NCBI GenBank assembly: GCA_020747065.1
Contig: JAGMVK010000010.1
Location: 1,736,001 to 1,800,000 of the forward strand
Reading direction: 5' to 3'
DNA: 64,000 nucleotides
Origin: Cadophora sp. MPI-SDFR-AT-0126
Lineage: Eukaryota; Ascomycota; Leotiomycetes; Helotiales; Ploettnerulaceae
Part shown: one piece after another, positions 35,203-47,082 of the stretch
Layout of the letters: every line of letters begins with the position of its first letter
How positions within the stretch are numbered: position 1 is the first letter of the stretch
Program-made: the position numbers and the translations under genes
The notes under the pieces: generated by a model
What the model saw: only the letters and a program-made list of their open reading frames with translations
Told to the model about the DNA's origin: nothing
The model's database searches: none

Positions 35203-36480
35203 TCACTTCGAAACGCCCTCCACCCAAACCTTCACGATCATCCTCGTATTCCCAATATCAACACTCGGGTCCCTACTCAACAACACCAAATCCGCTCTCA
35301 GTCCCACCTTAATCGCACCTCGATCCCCCATCCCAAAAACCGACGCCGGCACCGAAGTCGCAGCTTGCAAAGCCTGGCTCGGAGTCAAACCCGCAGCTAC
35401 CATCATCCTCAGCTCCTCGTGCAGAGAGTCGCCGAATGGTGGGTTGGCGGGATCGACAGAGTGGTCATTGCTGTTTGTTCCTGCGGCTATGGGGATGCCG
35501 GCTCCGAGGAGGGAGTTTGTGCTTTTTGCGATGTTGGCGTAGAGGAAGAAGGGGGAGCGTGTGTTGTTGATGGTTGCCTGAAGAAAGGAAACTTGTCAAC
35601 AGACCTGAAGCGAGGGGATTTGAGTTGAGGATGCATACCTGCATCATGAGTAAGGATGGCACGACTTTGATGTTTCTTGTGATCATGTTATTGATCACAG
35701 CGTCATCTACGGCTCTATCAATCGGTGCATGAGCGATGATATCAATGCCCGTTCTCGCAGCCTGTGCATATGTAGCATACGATGAGGCATGGGCGATTAC
35801 TTGCAAGTCTTCTTCATGAGCTGCTTTTACTACCTATTTTACATTGTCAGCTTCAATTGCATCATTCACGACACCCCAATCACCGAAGGACAAACCGCTT
35901 TGATAGTCGCATCGTCTGGTCCTAGGGGGTCCAAAAACAACTTGATATAATCCACCCCCTCAGCTTTCTTCGCCGCAACAAACGCCTGACCTGCCTCAGG
36001 AGTAGCAATAAATGAATCAGCCGGCAACCCGGGAATTAAGCTTATTTTCGTACCATTCACGGTCCCTACCGCTCCCGAGCCACGAATATCAGTCACGCCA
36101 TGCTCACCACACTTCATCACGGCATCATACGGGGCAGTCCCCATATCCAACGCAGTAGTAACTCCATGCTTCTGTAGCATTGACAGGTACGCACAATCCG
36201 TCAAATGAACATGCGAGTCGATGAGGCCTGGAATGAGAAAACCGCCTTTGCCGTTGATGATCACGGCGCCGACTGAGTTCTCATTGGAGATCACGCCGTC
36301 CACGATGACGACCGTACCCCTGCTTCGAGGGAATTTGGTGCCGTCCCAGACTAGGACGTTTGTGATGGCTGTTTTGCGGTGTGCTACGGGGCCGCCTTGA
36401 TGGTGGTGGTGGCCGTTACATTTTGACGACGCGATATCGAAAAGTGGAAGAAAGGCGAGTACAAGCTGGTGAAAATGCAT
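35203..36480 (-). CDS. Secreted amidohydrolase, imidazolonepropionase-like
   Basis: Three exons: 35896-36480, 35639-35833, 35203-35577; 384 residues. N-terminal hydrophobic stretch MHFHQLVLAFLPLFDIASS looks like a signal peptide, followed by a His-rich segment. The metal-dependent amidohydrolase core is visible: FLIPGLIDSHVHLTD (HxH), the Lys in GVDYIKLFLD, His in QVIAHASSYAT and in IDIIAHAPIDRA, and GIPIAAGTNSND at the site where relatives have AGTDA. The end GLRADLVLLSRDPSVDI is typical of the beta-domain. So Asn replaces the usual metal-site Asp, although SNDH nearby might substitute. The substrate is unknown; relatives act on cyclic amides, dipeptides or mycotoxin carbamates. The fungus could use it outside the cell. 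Confidence 0.85.
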
Positions 36481-37642
36481 GATTGGATGGAAGCCTGGGA
36501 GGGCGTTCCGATGTCCACGCCCTCGAAGATTTGCTGTCGCGAGATGGACGCCTTCCACGCCCCATTTGCGCCCCACTCCCGCACAGGGCGCAGAGCAGAC
36601 GCAGGAGAAGAATATTTCTCTCCAGACCTGTCTAATGACATATCTTTGGCCCACAATCCGTTATGCAGGTCTTTCATCTTGATGTATGCCTATTAAAAGG
36701 CCGTGCATCAAGGCAGTTGCTACTGGCGGAAGCAGGGGGGAAGTCTTACGACCACATTGAAAGGAAGGGAGAATCTGGACCCCGAAGGATCGGTATCGTC
36801 ACCGCCGATATCCAAGCAACTCTACCGTGACAAAGCCTATCGTGAGGGGGGGATTTTTTGTAAACGAGTGCCCCCAGTTTCACAAAGGGAACCGGCTATT
36901 AATCACTCGTCGGATGCAGGTACTACTTCAAGGAGGAACTGCTCCGATGCTTCGCTTAGTGCCGTTACCAGGATCAGAATTATCCATGACATCGCAACAA
37001 TAGGTGCGCTGCAGAGGGTGTTTCCAACCCGCATTACAACAAGTCTATTTCTATTAGATTTTCGATTAAATACACCATACGCCAGCGATCGTCAAGTTTC
37101 GAACCCCTACCCTGCACATCACTTTTTTCGTTTTTATTTATAATGAATATACTGCCCACCGTGCGTGTGAACGCGGAGCCAATGGTCCGAGAAAGTGATG
37201 TTTTTGGGAGTGATGTCAGTCACAGATTGCCCGGTGGAATGGCGAGTGATATCATCAGGATTATCAGCAAGGGAGAACTAGAGAAGGTTCTTAGTACGAC
37301 TGGTTGCGTCTTGTCATGTGTTACATGAGGATTCGCAGTCTGGAAGGAATTGGTGGCTTCGTCGGAGGCACGAAAAATGAGGCGGGATCGATGGCTACAT
37401 GTATCAGCTTAGGAAGGCGGAAGAAGTGCGGTGACATAGAAGTTTGTCATAGACCTACCCCGCCTTAAGTTACTTACCAATGAGAAATGATTAATTTCAA
37501 ATATATTCCAAACGTCAACATCCGCAAGCTGAGATGGGATGTGACAGGATTGAGATATATGACATAGGTCTAGATAACATTTCATATATTAAGCAATTCT
37601 ATCCAACTTATCAACTGACCGTCACCCCACCTACTGGATCCA
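36481..37642. other. No gene seen
   Basis: 1.2 kb between divergent genes with only short, featureless frames. Confidence 0.5.
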
Positions 37643-38360
37643 ATGTCTTTCCTAACTACGGCCGCACGTCCTTCTCATCGCTCAATACTCCATATTTTCA
37701 AGCACAATACCTTGAGGTTGTCCGCCGCCATGTCCACCATCACAGACGCAATCAAAAACGATCATCGGGAGATCAAGGAGTATGCTGAAAATATCCGCAA
37801 GGCAACGGATAACGACTCGAAGACCCGCTGGCAAAATCAGTTCACTTGGGAATTAGCTCGTCACTCGATCGCAGAAGAGCTGGTAGTTTATCCCTCTTTC
37901 GCAAAGCATCTAGGAGCGAAAGGCCAAGCTATGGCCGACAAAGATCGGGATGAACATCAATCTGTACGTCTTGTGGCACTCACAGGAAAACGTGGCTTGA
38001 AATTAACAGCCACAGGTCAAGGACGCTTTATACAAGTTTCAGAACCTGACACCAGAGAATCCTGAATTTCTCCCAACCCTCGAGGCTCTCATGAAGGACC
38101 TGAACCAGCATATCCAAGAAGAGGAGAATAAGGACCTTCCAGAACTTGAAAGTTCTCTCCAAACCGACGAGAGCGAGTCTATGGCTAGATCCTTTGGCCG
38201 TACGAAAGCCTTTGTACCTAGTCGCAGTCACCCGAGTGCTCCAAACAAGCCACCGTTCGAGACCGTGATAGGATTGATGACGGCGCCAATTGATCACCTG
38301 GGTGATATTTTCAGGAAGTTTCCGGATGAGACAATCAGTCCCAATCCAAGCACCAAGTAA
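37643..38360 (+). CDS. Hemerythrin HHE-domain protein
   Basis: Two exons, 37643-37963 and 38016-38360, 221 residues. The first 30 residues are Arg/Ser-rich and lack acid (TTAARPSHRSILHIFKHN), suggesting mitochondrial import; a second in-frame ATG at 37730 (MSTITDAIKND) would give a cytosolic form. The four-helix hemerythrin core carries the iron-type ligands: NDHREIKEY, RHSIAEELVVYPSF, DEHQSVKDALYKF and LNQHIQEEENKDLP. Such fungal proteins bind a di-iron centre; roles in oxygen or nitric-oxide sensing and iron handling are suggested for the family but not established. The splice joins HQS to VKD exactly at the third ligand. Confidence 0.88.
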
Positions 38361-39616
38361 ACACCTTGCTTGACTTATCGACGAAGGTAGACGACAGCTG
38401 CAGTGCAAGTTACTTTGGGCGAGTGAGGAAGCCCCAATATTAGAGCAGTGTGTTGGAGAATTCGGAGCTGGTAGAATTGCGGCCAATCAAGGCAGGGAGA
38501 GTTCAAGGGATTCTGTCCTCTTACGGGGGTGTAAGCAGTGTGACGTTGACGCATGTGTGAAGAGTAGTTCTTTCTAATATGTTTCATCCATTAACTTCGA
38601 TGGTTTTGATGCCAGAATATAACTCTCCAATTGGCTAGATTGAGTGAAAAATAATGCCCAATGAGCCACCGCTGGCGCTGTGATTGTCAGAAATATGGGT
38701 TATTGGGGAGCTAGCTTAGTCAGCCACCCCTCTAATTTTTTGTGCCTGCATAGTTCTCAATTTCTAGTTGTCAATTATATCAATCGTGACGAGTGTCCGT
38801 CCAATCTCGGACTGGCCGAACACAAAGGCCCTTCACCACCAGATAGATCGATGATGTTGACTGATCGCGTTGGATAATACCCAATTCTTCCTCCATGCGA
38901 GGGTTCGTGACCAAAGCAGGGCGCAAGATTGTGGTCTCTGCTTACTCCGAGGAGGTTGTTAGGAGGAGGAGCACGAGTGTGACACATGGTAATCGCCTCC
39001 TCCTTCTACGAAGCATATGAGCCAACGTCACTATAATTACACAAATAGTATTAGCGACTTACCCTGTGTAACCAACAAACGGGATCTGTGGTAAGCAATG
39101 ACAGGTGACGAGGAAAATTCGGTGCTCAGAGCCTTTCCCTTTTGTCATGGCTGAAGCTGTTGGTTCGAACTTCTTCCCTTTTAGGATGCATGTTCTTTCA
39201 CGCACATTCGTGTGCATAGAGGCCGGCTTAGCGTGAGGTCACCACTCCCGGAGATATCTCCCCGCAAGTTGGATATTACCATAGCTTGAAGGAATGAGTT
39301 TGAAAACCTGATGTTTCAACAATGCGGTTTTTTACTCTCCATCCTACTCATGCAGGAGAGGGGGGAATTTCGTAAACAGACCAGTAGCGATGCAATACGT
39401 AAGCAACGACTCTGCGGAAGCCATGTATTTTCACATATAAGTGTGACGTGGTTTGATATTGTGTATTGAGAGTCATCAGCGCTTAAGAACATGACGAAGC
39501 CTGCATAAATCTACAACATTTACGTCACCTTTGAAACCGTACATTGCTTTCCCTCATGCTCCCTACTTATTACCCAGTTGGAGAAACTTGTTCTTCATCA
39601 GTACGACAACTATCGC
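38361..39616. other. No gene seen
   Basis: 1.25 kb between the hemerythrin and catalase genes; short frames only, no repeat or RNA gene recognised. Confidence 0.5.
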
Positions 39617-41600
39617 ATGGATCAAGCTACGGACGCAATGGCTAACGTGCACCCCCTACAAGCAATTCAATCGGCAATTGGTTCTGCTGGTGGAGATCCT
39701 CGTCCACTCCAGCGGGCCTCTCTCTTCAACAATGCTAATGATGGTCCTGCCAAAATCATTGCCAAAGTATCTGGAGTACAGAGCGGAGGTATTCGTGAAG
39801 ATGATGGCCCTTATTTCACAAACAACGAGGGGATTCCTTTCCCAGACCCTGCGCACAGCAAAACTATCGGGGGATTACCATTGGCTAGCGATACCTTTTT
39901 GTTCCAGAAACAGCAGCACTTCAACAGGAGTAAGAATCTAGAGAGTAGGTTATAATATAATCCTCAACGGAGCAAGAGAGTGACATTATATAGGGATGGT
40001 GCATCCATGTGGCAGCGGGGCATTTGGCTATTTTGAAACAACAACAGATGTTTCCAATTTGACTAAAGTGAGATTACCATCATCTTGCGCAAAGATTCTG
40101 TGTTGACGATCATAGGCAAACTTTCTCAATGGCAAGGGCGTGAAAACTCCAGTCTTCATGCGATTCTCTACGGTGACCCTTGGGCGCGAGTTCCCGGACC
40201 TGGCACGCAATCCTCGTGGCTTCGCCATTAAGTTTTACACTGGAGAGGGAAATTATGATATCGTCGGTTTGAACTTTGTAAGTCTGTCTAAGGCTTGTTT
40301 GTTTTTATATTAACTTTATCGCAGCCTGTGTTTTTCTGCAGAGATCCAATTCAAGGTCCAGACGTCATCCGTTCCCAGTCTCGCAACCCCAAGAACTTCT
40401 TGCTAGATTACAACTCCCTTTTTGATCTTCTGGCTCTTACTCCTGAGGCCAATCACGCGGGTATGATGTTCTTCAGCGATCACGGGACTCCAGATGGATG
40501 GAAACACAACCACGGATATGGTTGTCATACGTTCAAGTGGGTTAACAAGAATGGGGAGTTCGTCTACATCAAGTATCATTTCCTTGCCAAACATGGCCAA
40601 AAACAGTTTACAGCAGATGAAGCAACGAGGATCAGTGGAGTGGACCCAGATTACTCCAAGCGTGAGCTTTGGGAGACTATGGAGAGGGGTGAGGAGGTCG
40701 AATGGACGGCATATGTACAGATCATGCAACCGCAAGAAGCAGATGCGAATTTACTTGGGTTCGATCCATTTGATGTCACCAAAGTCTGGCCTAGGGCACA
40801 GTTTCCAGTTAGTTGTTCTGATCTTACCGTGTTATTTTTACTGACTTTGGAAACAGATGCATGAATTTGGAAGACTGGTTCTCAACAAAAACCCTGAAAA
40901 CTTCCATCGTGATGTGGAGCAAGCCGCATTCTCACCTGGAAGTATGGTTCCCGGTATCGAAGACAGCCCAGACCCTCTACTACAATTCCGAATGTTCTTC
41001 TACCGCGATGCACAGTACCATCGGATTGGAGTAAACCTACATCAAGTTCCCGTCAATTGCCCCTTCATGGCCGGTTCCTTTAGTTCTCTCAATTTTGACG
41101 GCACACAACGCAACGATGCCAATCATGCGGGAAACCCTCAATACGTACCCAACTCGTTCAAGCATAAGTTCCGACCAGACACTGCTGAATCTCCTTATAC
41201 GGTTTCCGATAACATTGTCTCTCGGAAGAGTCACTTTCATCACGAAGGACAACTCTCCGACTACGACCAGGCAAGGGAATTGTATACACGAGTTATGACA
41301 GATAGCCAGCGTCATAATCTTCATGCTAATACCGCAGAGCTACTGCGGCGTGTCGATTCCAAAGTTATCAAGGTCGGTTACCTTGCTCAACTTTGGAACA
41401 TTGATCCCGACTACGCTAGAGCGATATTCGATTTGCTACCAGAAGTTGCAAAGTCAGGTGCAGATGGCTTCGAGTTTGTTGACGTGCAGAATAAAGCGAA
41501 GGGTGCAGAGTTAGCTGGAAAGGAAGCGAAGCTCCGGCCTAGCATGCCCCGGGAGAGATTGGTTGGTTTTGCTCCAGAAATTGGCGTATACAACCTTTGA
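39617..41600 (+). CDS. Monofunctional haem catalase
   Basis: Converts hydrogen peroxide to water and oxygen. Five exons: 39617-39944, 39994-40067, 40116-40277, 40325-40807, 40857-41600; 596 residues. Landmarks: [20 protein letters not shown], the distal catalytic His in [37 protein letters not shown], the distal Asn in [30 protein letters not shown], and the proximal haem ligand Tyr in [16 protein letters not shown] (R-x3-Y). The N-terminus lacks a signal peptide and the C-terminus (GVYNL) lacks a classical peroxisomal SKL signal, so a cytosolic place is most likely. The protein is longer than a minimal small-subunit catalase (about 500), with the extra length at the C-terminus. Confidence 0.93.
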
Positions 41601-42823
41601 TGGTGAAAGTTAGTTACAGCAGTACAGAATTGAGCTCTCCAGAATCCAGGAATTTACTCCGGCTTTGATCAACATTCTTGTTACGAATTGCTACTTGTGA
41701 CTTTGCCTGATAAATTTGCCTTTTTGACACCTTACTAACTAGAAGCATCAATTTTCGTTGCTACTACATGTGTGTCGATTTCTGTGCAACATTAACAAAC
41801 CCATCCCGCGCGCCGAACCCACATACATACACTTAACTAAAGGCACAAACCGTGCTAGAATTAATGCTTCATATCAGCAAGGAGTGAAGCACAGACGACT
41901 TCGCCGAGAATGACGTAACAGTCAATCCTATATGAATCTCTCACAACCCGGAACCCACAACCTCTGCACCTCCGCCAGCGACGTCGAAGTGATTGAGATT
42001 TTCCGATAGGGCGGTTATTGAGAAAGGAGTCTTCTGGTACAGGGACGCTTTGTTACCATATTGGATTTTGTTATGTGATTGACTGCTACAGTGATTGTGA
42101 AGGTGAAGGGTATTTCCGTCAAAATTGTAGAGCATTAAGGACCTGGACTTGGTCCTGGCGTCATGCTCTTACGTGGTAGGTTGTACGAAAGGATCTGCAG
42201 TGAACCATGATGTCGGAATGTGGCCGTGCGCATGTCAGATGTCATTTTCTTTTTGACCTAGCCTGTCCTTGTCGCTGCGGGGTAAAGTTGGCCTGGATTC
42301 AAGCTCTGACGTCTCAGGAGACATTGGTGGAGCCATTGTCACGAAAGCAGTCACGCCAGCAAGTTTGTTCTGGGAAGCACTGACCATTTTTTATTACCGT
42401 TTAGGCTTCATGGCGGGAAAGTCAAGCCGCCATACCCTTCCGTCATGCCCTTGCCACCTGGCCGCCGGGGAAGACGTCCAGAGTCAGTGTTTCGATTCAG
42501 CCACGAAGAGCTCGACTAGATGATATCTGATACAAACTCATACAACTGACATAATCTAGAGCAGAAGCTTCATCAGACCACTGAAAGACTAGAATAGTTT
42601 AAGGTTAATCTTACTATATTCTTGAGGCTACGTGACGTACTAGTAGTGTCCATAACCTTCAATCGCCTTGATTAAGAATGATTTTCGAAGGTTCTTGGGA
42701 CATGCATCTATTCATGCTAATGAATTCATACAAGTAGAGAGTTGCTCGATTTTCAAGTTGTGCTAAAGGGCCAGAAAATTTAAAGAGAAAAATTGGTCAC
42801 ATAGACTGTACATTCATGCTCTT
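41601..42823. other. No gene seen
   Basis: 1.2 kb between convergent genes; nothing recognised. Confidence 0.5.
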
Positions 42824-44034
42824 TCACTTCCCATTCATCTTTCTCTTCTTGCTCACGTGCTCTGCTTTGAATTCACCAGCATACACCTTGAAGAAATCCA
42901 CCGGCTCCTGTGGATGCTGGCCAGTAATATCGTGGAAAGCGCAAGTAGAGATATAGTTTGTCTTGCCCTCTCTCACCAGAGAATAGTATTCCAGCAAATA
43001 CTGAATCTCGGAAGCGTCCGCTGGTGCCTGTGCATGCAACACCCGCTTCGCTTCGGCCCTAAAAATATCATCAGCATCGCAAATTTAACTACGAAGCTAT
43101 GCATACTCAGAAATATCTTCAAACTGCATTTCTGATCCTAGAGCCTGTCTGGCCGCCTCTGCCAGTTCCTCTCCCGCTCCTAGCATAGGTCCTGAATTGA
43201 TTAGCTGGGTATCGATTATCAAATTCAGACCTCACCCGTTAAAACAATGAGTTGGCCTCGGTGTCTGTCATCGAATCCATGCTTGCCCTTTCCTGAAAGA
43301 ACATGTGCGACGACGAGAGCGACGTCCTAGGTCTGTTAGCTCACATAATCTTATCGTCCATAGACGCTGTGATCCTCTGACTTACTCCAAGGGCAATAGG
43401 TGCGAACTTGTGATTCGGTCCAATTGGCAATGGCAAACTTCCTTCCTTGAGCTGTGGGCAGTAGTTCAATAAGTTCTCTGCGTAAAAGCCAGCACTATTT
43501 GTGAGAATCCGTTAGTAACTTTTTCCCATGTGTATAAGACGAAGCAGATATCTTGATAGCCCACCGGATAACAACTGGAGATGTGCCAGTTGGTGTGCTA
43601 GAGTCACCCTTGGCCTCCATAACCAACTGCTCTATATCAATGAACTCGCGGAGACGAGGCTGCTTCTTCGCACTCGCCATATCCGCCCCCGCACAGCTGA
43701 CCAAACAAACATTTGGGACTTCAGCCTTCTTACCCGCGGCAACTAACTCCATCGTGATGTCAAACTTGGCCTTGTGGGTTGGCGGGATGATGCACAGCGT
43801 ATCTGCTCCAGACTCCTTCAATGTAGCGGCCATGTCGCTGACCTTCCCATGCTTATGTGGAATAATGGTTACGCCGAGCTTCTGGAGCTCCTTGACCTTT
43901 GCGGAGGTGGGGTGAAGAGTGAGCCCACAAACGGAGTCAACCTTGCTGGAGAAAGTCTTGTCGGTGAGGAGCAGCTCCGCAATCAGGAAGCCGGTTTGGC
44001 CGTCAACAGCAGAGATACAAATGTTTCGTGACAT
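42824..44034 (-). CDS. NmrA-like NAD(P)-binding protein
   Basis: Five exons: 43565-44034, 43386-43494, 43236-43326, 43107-43191, 42824-43058; 329 residues. An atypical short-chain dehydrogenase fold begins ICISAVDGQTGFLIAELLL, where the usual G-x2-G-x2-G is weakened to DGQTGFL. Then follow VKELQKLGVTIIPHKHG, TLCIIPPTHKAKFDITMELV, PNVCLVSCAGADMA and FYAENLLNYCPQLKEGSLPLP, which match the NmrA family of redox-sensing or oxidoreductase-like proteins. The catalytic Tyr-x3-Lys of true dehydrogenases is not evident, so a regulatory or unusual reductase role is likely. The five short introns are all 40 to 70 bp. Confidence 0.85.
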
Positions 44035-45614
44035 CTTTGTGCTTATGGAATGAGTATTTGGACGATTTTGTTCAACAGGAAAAAGGGACCTGGATGAGGG
44101 CGGAATTGATGAATGCAGTGATCTGTTGCTGCCTTTTAAGTTGAGGTCATTGTGATAGCTCAAGGTAGGAAGAATGTACGGGGGCTTTCGGCTGCCAATG
44201 AAACGCTGCAATAGTGACCCTAATCATACTACCGTCATCACGATCTTGGACATTCACACACCCCAGCTTGACAATTAGCATGCTCAGACGTAATAGAAAC
44301 CAGCATTACTGGGTGATTTGCCCAGAAATAGGGGTTCGTGCTTTGCAAATCAACAATGACGGAAGCTGCAACCGGGGCTTCCCGCCACGCTGTTTACATG
44401 AAATAGAAAGGTTCACAGCACTCCATAGAAATCCTTCTCAAAGTCTATGAACACGCCCTTCGACGTTTTCGACAAGTCGTTACCAACGTGGCGGAAATTT
44501 GGCTACAGCAACATTGATGGAGGTCAGCTGCGGTAGGTGCTGAATTGACGAGACATCTCGAAATGACGAAGCTCGGCGCTCAAATGTGTGATTGTGTATG
44601 ATAGGTCGCATTTGATAATAGACCACGTCTCTGTACTTGGTATGCTTACTTCAACGAGTGAGAGTAATATCGGATATGTCATGGAACAATTCGTGCCAAT
44701 GCTTGATGTTTCAGAGACTAGCCGCAGGCTGCACGCAATTGGCATGATTTCGATGGCGGCCGGGAATGGCTGGAAGCTTTTGGGCCATTCTCAATCACAC
44801 GTCAAGTTTCTCTCCGTGAATATATTTGGACCTACTTGTACAGTTCTGTAGCTGTTACATAGGGCGCTACACCCCACCCGGAGCCTATTGTCCTATCCAA
44901 TCATATCCATGAGGTGTTTCAATGACTAAACAGGAGATGTAAACCAGCAAGAAAACCTCAAAGATGGGCTGGGTCAAAGAGAAGAGAAAGTCATCATACC
45001 CATATTCAAAGGTGCAACACGTTTCCTACTTTAACAACGGAAGTAGTCTCATGATAGGTAATTATTCCCCGCAGTATAGCCGGCGGTCATACTGCATGTT
45101 ACGTCACTTTGTATCTAGCTAGGTTATAATGCATCATAACATCTGATTCTCCATCCACAAGTATCGGGAGAAGGAGATCGCTTTGATCGCTATTCGCCTT
45201 CTACGCTCATACACTCGGCTTGCAGCTAGAGAAAAGAAAGCATCTTGCAGGTGGCCAACAATGTTTGAGTTGGGAATACCTTTTCCAAATAACCGGGGTC
45301 AATGATTAAAGTGACGACGTACTTTGGTACTCGGGGTAATAGTTAGTGCCAAGACTTCTAGAGAGTTCTCTAAAAACAGGGGGTATTAGCCAATAAGATT
45401 TCCAAATCTTGAGAATTGTTTCCTGATTTAGTAAAAGCGTTACCCCCCTGTATTAGCAACTATTACCCCGGCGACGAAGTAGTAGCTAATCGTACCAGTA
45501 GAAAGGTGTGGTAAGGATAGGGTGTCTGATTCAGACTTAAACTCCACTTCCAATTGCCTAGATTGAACCACTATATAATCGAATCTGCCGCATCTCTTGC
45601 AGCTCACAAACTTC
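44035..45614. other. Gene-free stretch holding a fold-back repeat
   Basis: 1.6 kb with no convincing coding frame; it contains the inverted-repeat element listed separately at 45319-45483. Confidence 0.5.
45319..45483. repeat. Fold-back, MITE-like inverted repeat
   Basis: Inverted arms CGGGGTAATAGTT (45332-45344) and AACTATTACCCCG (45458-45470) match over 13 bp, with looser outer pairing (TACTT.. against ..AAGTA). A central perfect palindrome AAGATTTCCAAATCTT (45395-45410) sits at the midpoint, and inner blocks GGGGGTATTAG and CCCCCCTGTATTAG flank it. No coding capacity. The symmetry suggests a fold-back or miniature inverted-repeat element; exact ends and target duplication are unclear. Confidence 0.55.
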
Positions 45615-45975
45615 TTATTCTGGCTTATAATACACTTTAGAAGGCTCCCTTACTCGATACGCCTGCCCAGAACTATCAACATATGTCGAATGGCTTCCCC
45701 GCCTTGAACTTCGGCGAGACCGCCGCGATCTTCCCACTGAGGACTCCGCGTGGGGAGTAGACGATGCGAACCTCGTCGCAAATATCAACCACAAGATCAA
45801 CAATGTGCCTGCTATCGATCCGATAACAATTCCAGCAATTGCGCCGCCTGAAATACAGTTGCATGAGCTCGAGCCGTTGGCCTGGCGAGCGAGTAATTGA
45901 GCAACTTGGGGCTGAGGGAGGATCTGAGTTCATTAATAATGAAAAGAATAGATAGAGATAAGTATCACTTACCAT
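45615..45975 (-). CDS. Small single-pass membrane protein, Cys and Arg-rich
   Basis: Exon 1 is only the start codon (45973-45975), followed directly by donor GTAAGT; exon 2 is 45615-45923; 103 residues. The protein reads MILPQPQVAQLLARQANGS, then SCNCISGGAIAGIVIGSIAG leading into a membrane segment TLLILWLIFATRF, followed by an Arg/Ser-rich tail (RSRRSRRSSRRGS) and a Tyr-rich end VYYKPE. The layout resembles a family of short fungal single-pass proteins of unknown function. The C-terminal tail would be cytoplasmic by the positive-inside rule. Confidence 0.7.
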
Positions 45976-46836
45976 TTTCTTTTTTTCTTTTTCTCTTTTT
46001 GGAAAGCTTCAACTCAATCGCGAATCGCTGTAGGCTGGAGTGTTGGAGGGAAGCAGAGAGGGAGGGACAGAGAATGAGGAGATGGCAGATTGAGGCGGAG
46101 GGAAATGGATAGACTTTGAGATCTGGAGGACATACTTCAGTGATGTAATGGTTTGACGTTTGCTGCGGGGACTGTGCACTGTGTTGATCTTACCTACGTA
46201 AGAATGAAAACCAAAGTGCTCACTCTCATTAGCCGCCTCTCAGCTAAGCGATCTACCGTATGCAACCGCAGCCGATTCTAAACCCTGTAGCACCGCCTGT
46301 ACCTGCACCAACAATAGAGCCGTGAGATCCATTACGTCACAGAGGCATTAAATAGCTACTGTTAATACGGGAAAAAAACATATCAGAATTACGTTTTACC
46401 TTCGAACAATACTAATAATTCTTGTATACAATCGATGACATATCGAGTTCTACTTCCAAAAAAGAAAAAATTGTTCGGTCCAAGCTGATGGCCCTGCTTT
46501 ACCTACGACCACATAGAGCAACCACGCCTCATGTACTTCTGTATGCACTCAAGAGTTTTCTTCAAAGCCAAGTTATTTATAAGAGCCAATGCCAGCCTCT
46601 AGAATGCTGGTAATAGTACGTACGATCATTTACTGAGCGGCTTGAACTTTTGCTGAAAATCCAAGAAAAGATTACGCCCTAAGCATTTGGAAGCTACTTT
46701 AAGAAATGTGGGATGTGATCACGCACGGTTTGAGGTCGAAATTATGCCTAACAACATAAAACCTGGTAACGAGACGGCAAGAATTGGACGGCAAGTAATC
46801 CATTGCGTTTCCGTGTTACCTGACTGAGTTGAGCTT
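45976..46836. other. No gene seen
   Basis: 860 bp; AT-rich around 46370-46480, nothing coding. Confidence 0.5.
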
Positions 46837-47082
46837 ATGTCTTCGGCATGTCACTCATCGAAATTAGATTTCAAACCCGCATTTGTTTCGAACGTACACG
46901 ATATGGCACCTGACGATGAAATAACCCAAGCGTTCAGAGTTTTCAACCGAGTCAAGACTGGGCTCATAGCATCCGATGACTCGTACTCAGTGTTGAAGAT
47001 CTTGGGGCAAAAAGGTGAACAAGGAGCAACCAAAAGCAATCCTCCAGGAGGCGGATCTTGACGGTGACGATGTAATCAAATG
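46837..47082 (+). pseudogene. EF-hand (calmodulin/centrin-like) relic, frameshifted
   Basis: One frame reads DDEITQAFRVFNRVKTGLIA, then YSVLKILGQK, very like the third EF-hand of calmodulins (EI..AF.VFDRD.N.GLI followed by VL..LGEK). After a one-base shift near 47013 the next frame reads QPKAILQEADLDGDDVIKC, matching the fourth EF-hand helix and loop. The first loop has lost its acidic ligands (N-R-V-K in place of D-R-D-G). The halves are in different frames with no intron between them, and the N-terminal hands are absent, so this looks like a decayed fragment of a calmodulin-type gene. Chance similarity is the alternative. Confidence 0.45.

Noticed and set aside
34749..35312. 187-codon plus-strand frame
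   Set aside because: No family features, and its end is antisense to the amidohydrolase.
36703..37143. 146-codon plus-strand frame
   Set aside because: No hydrophobic, domain or codon-use support; between two good genes.
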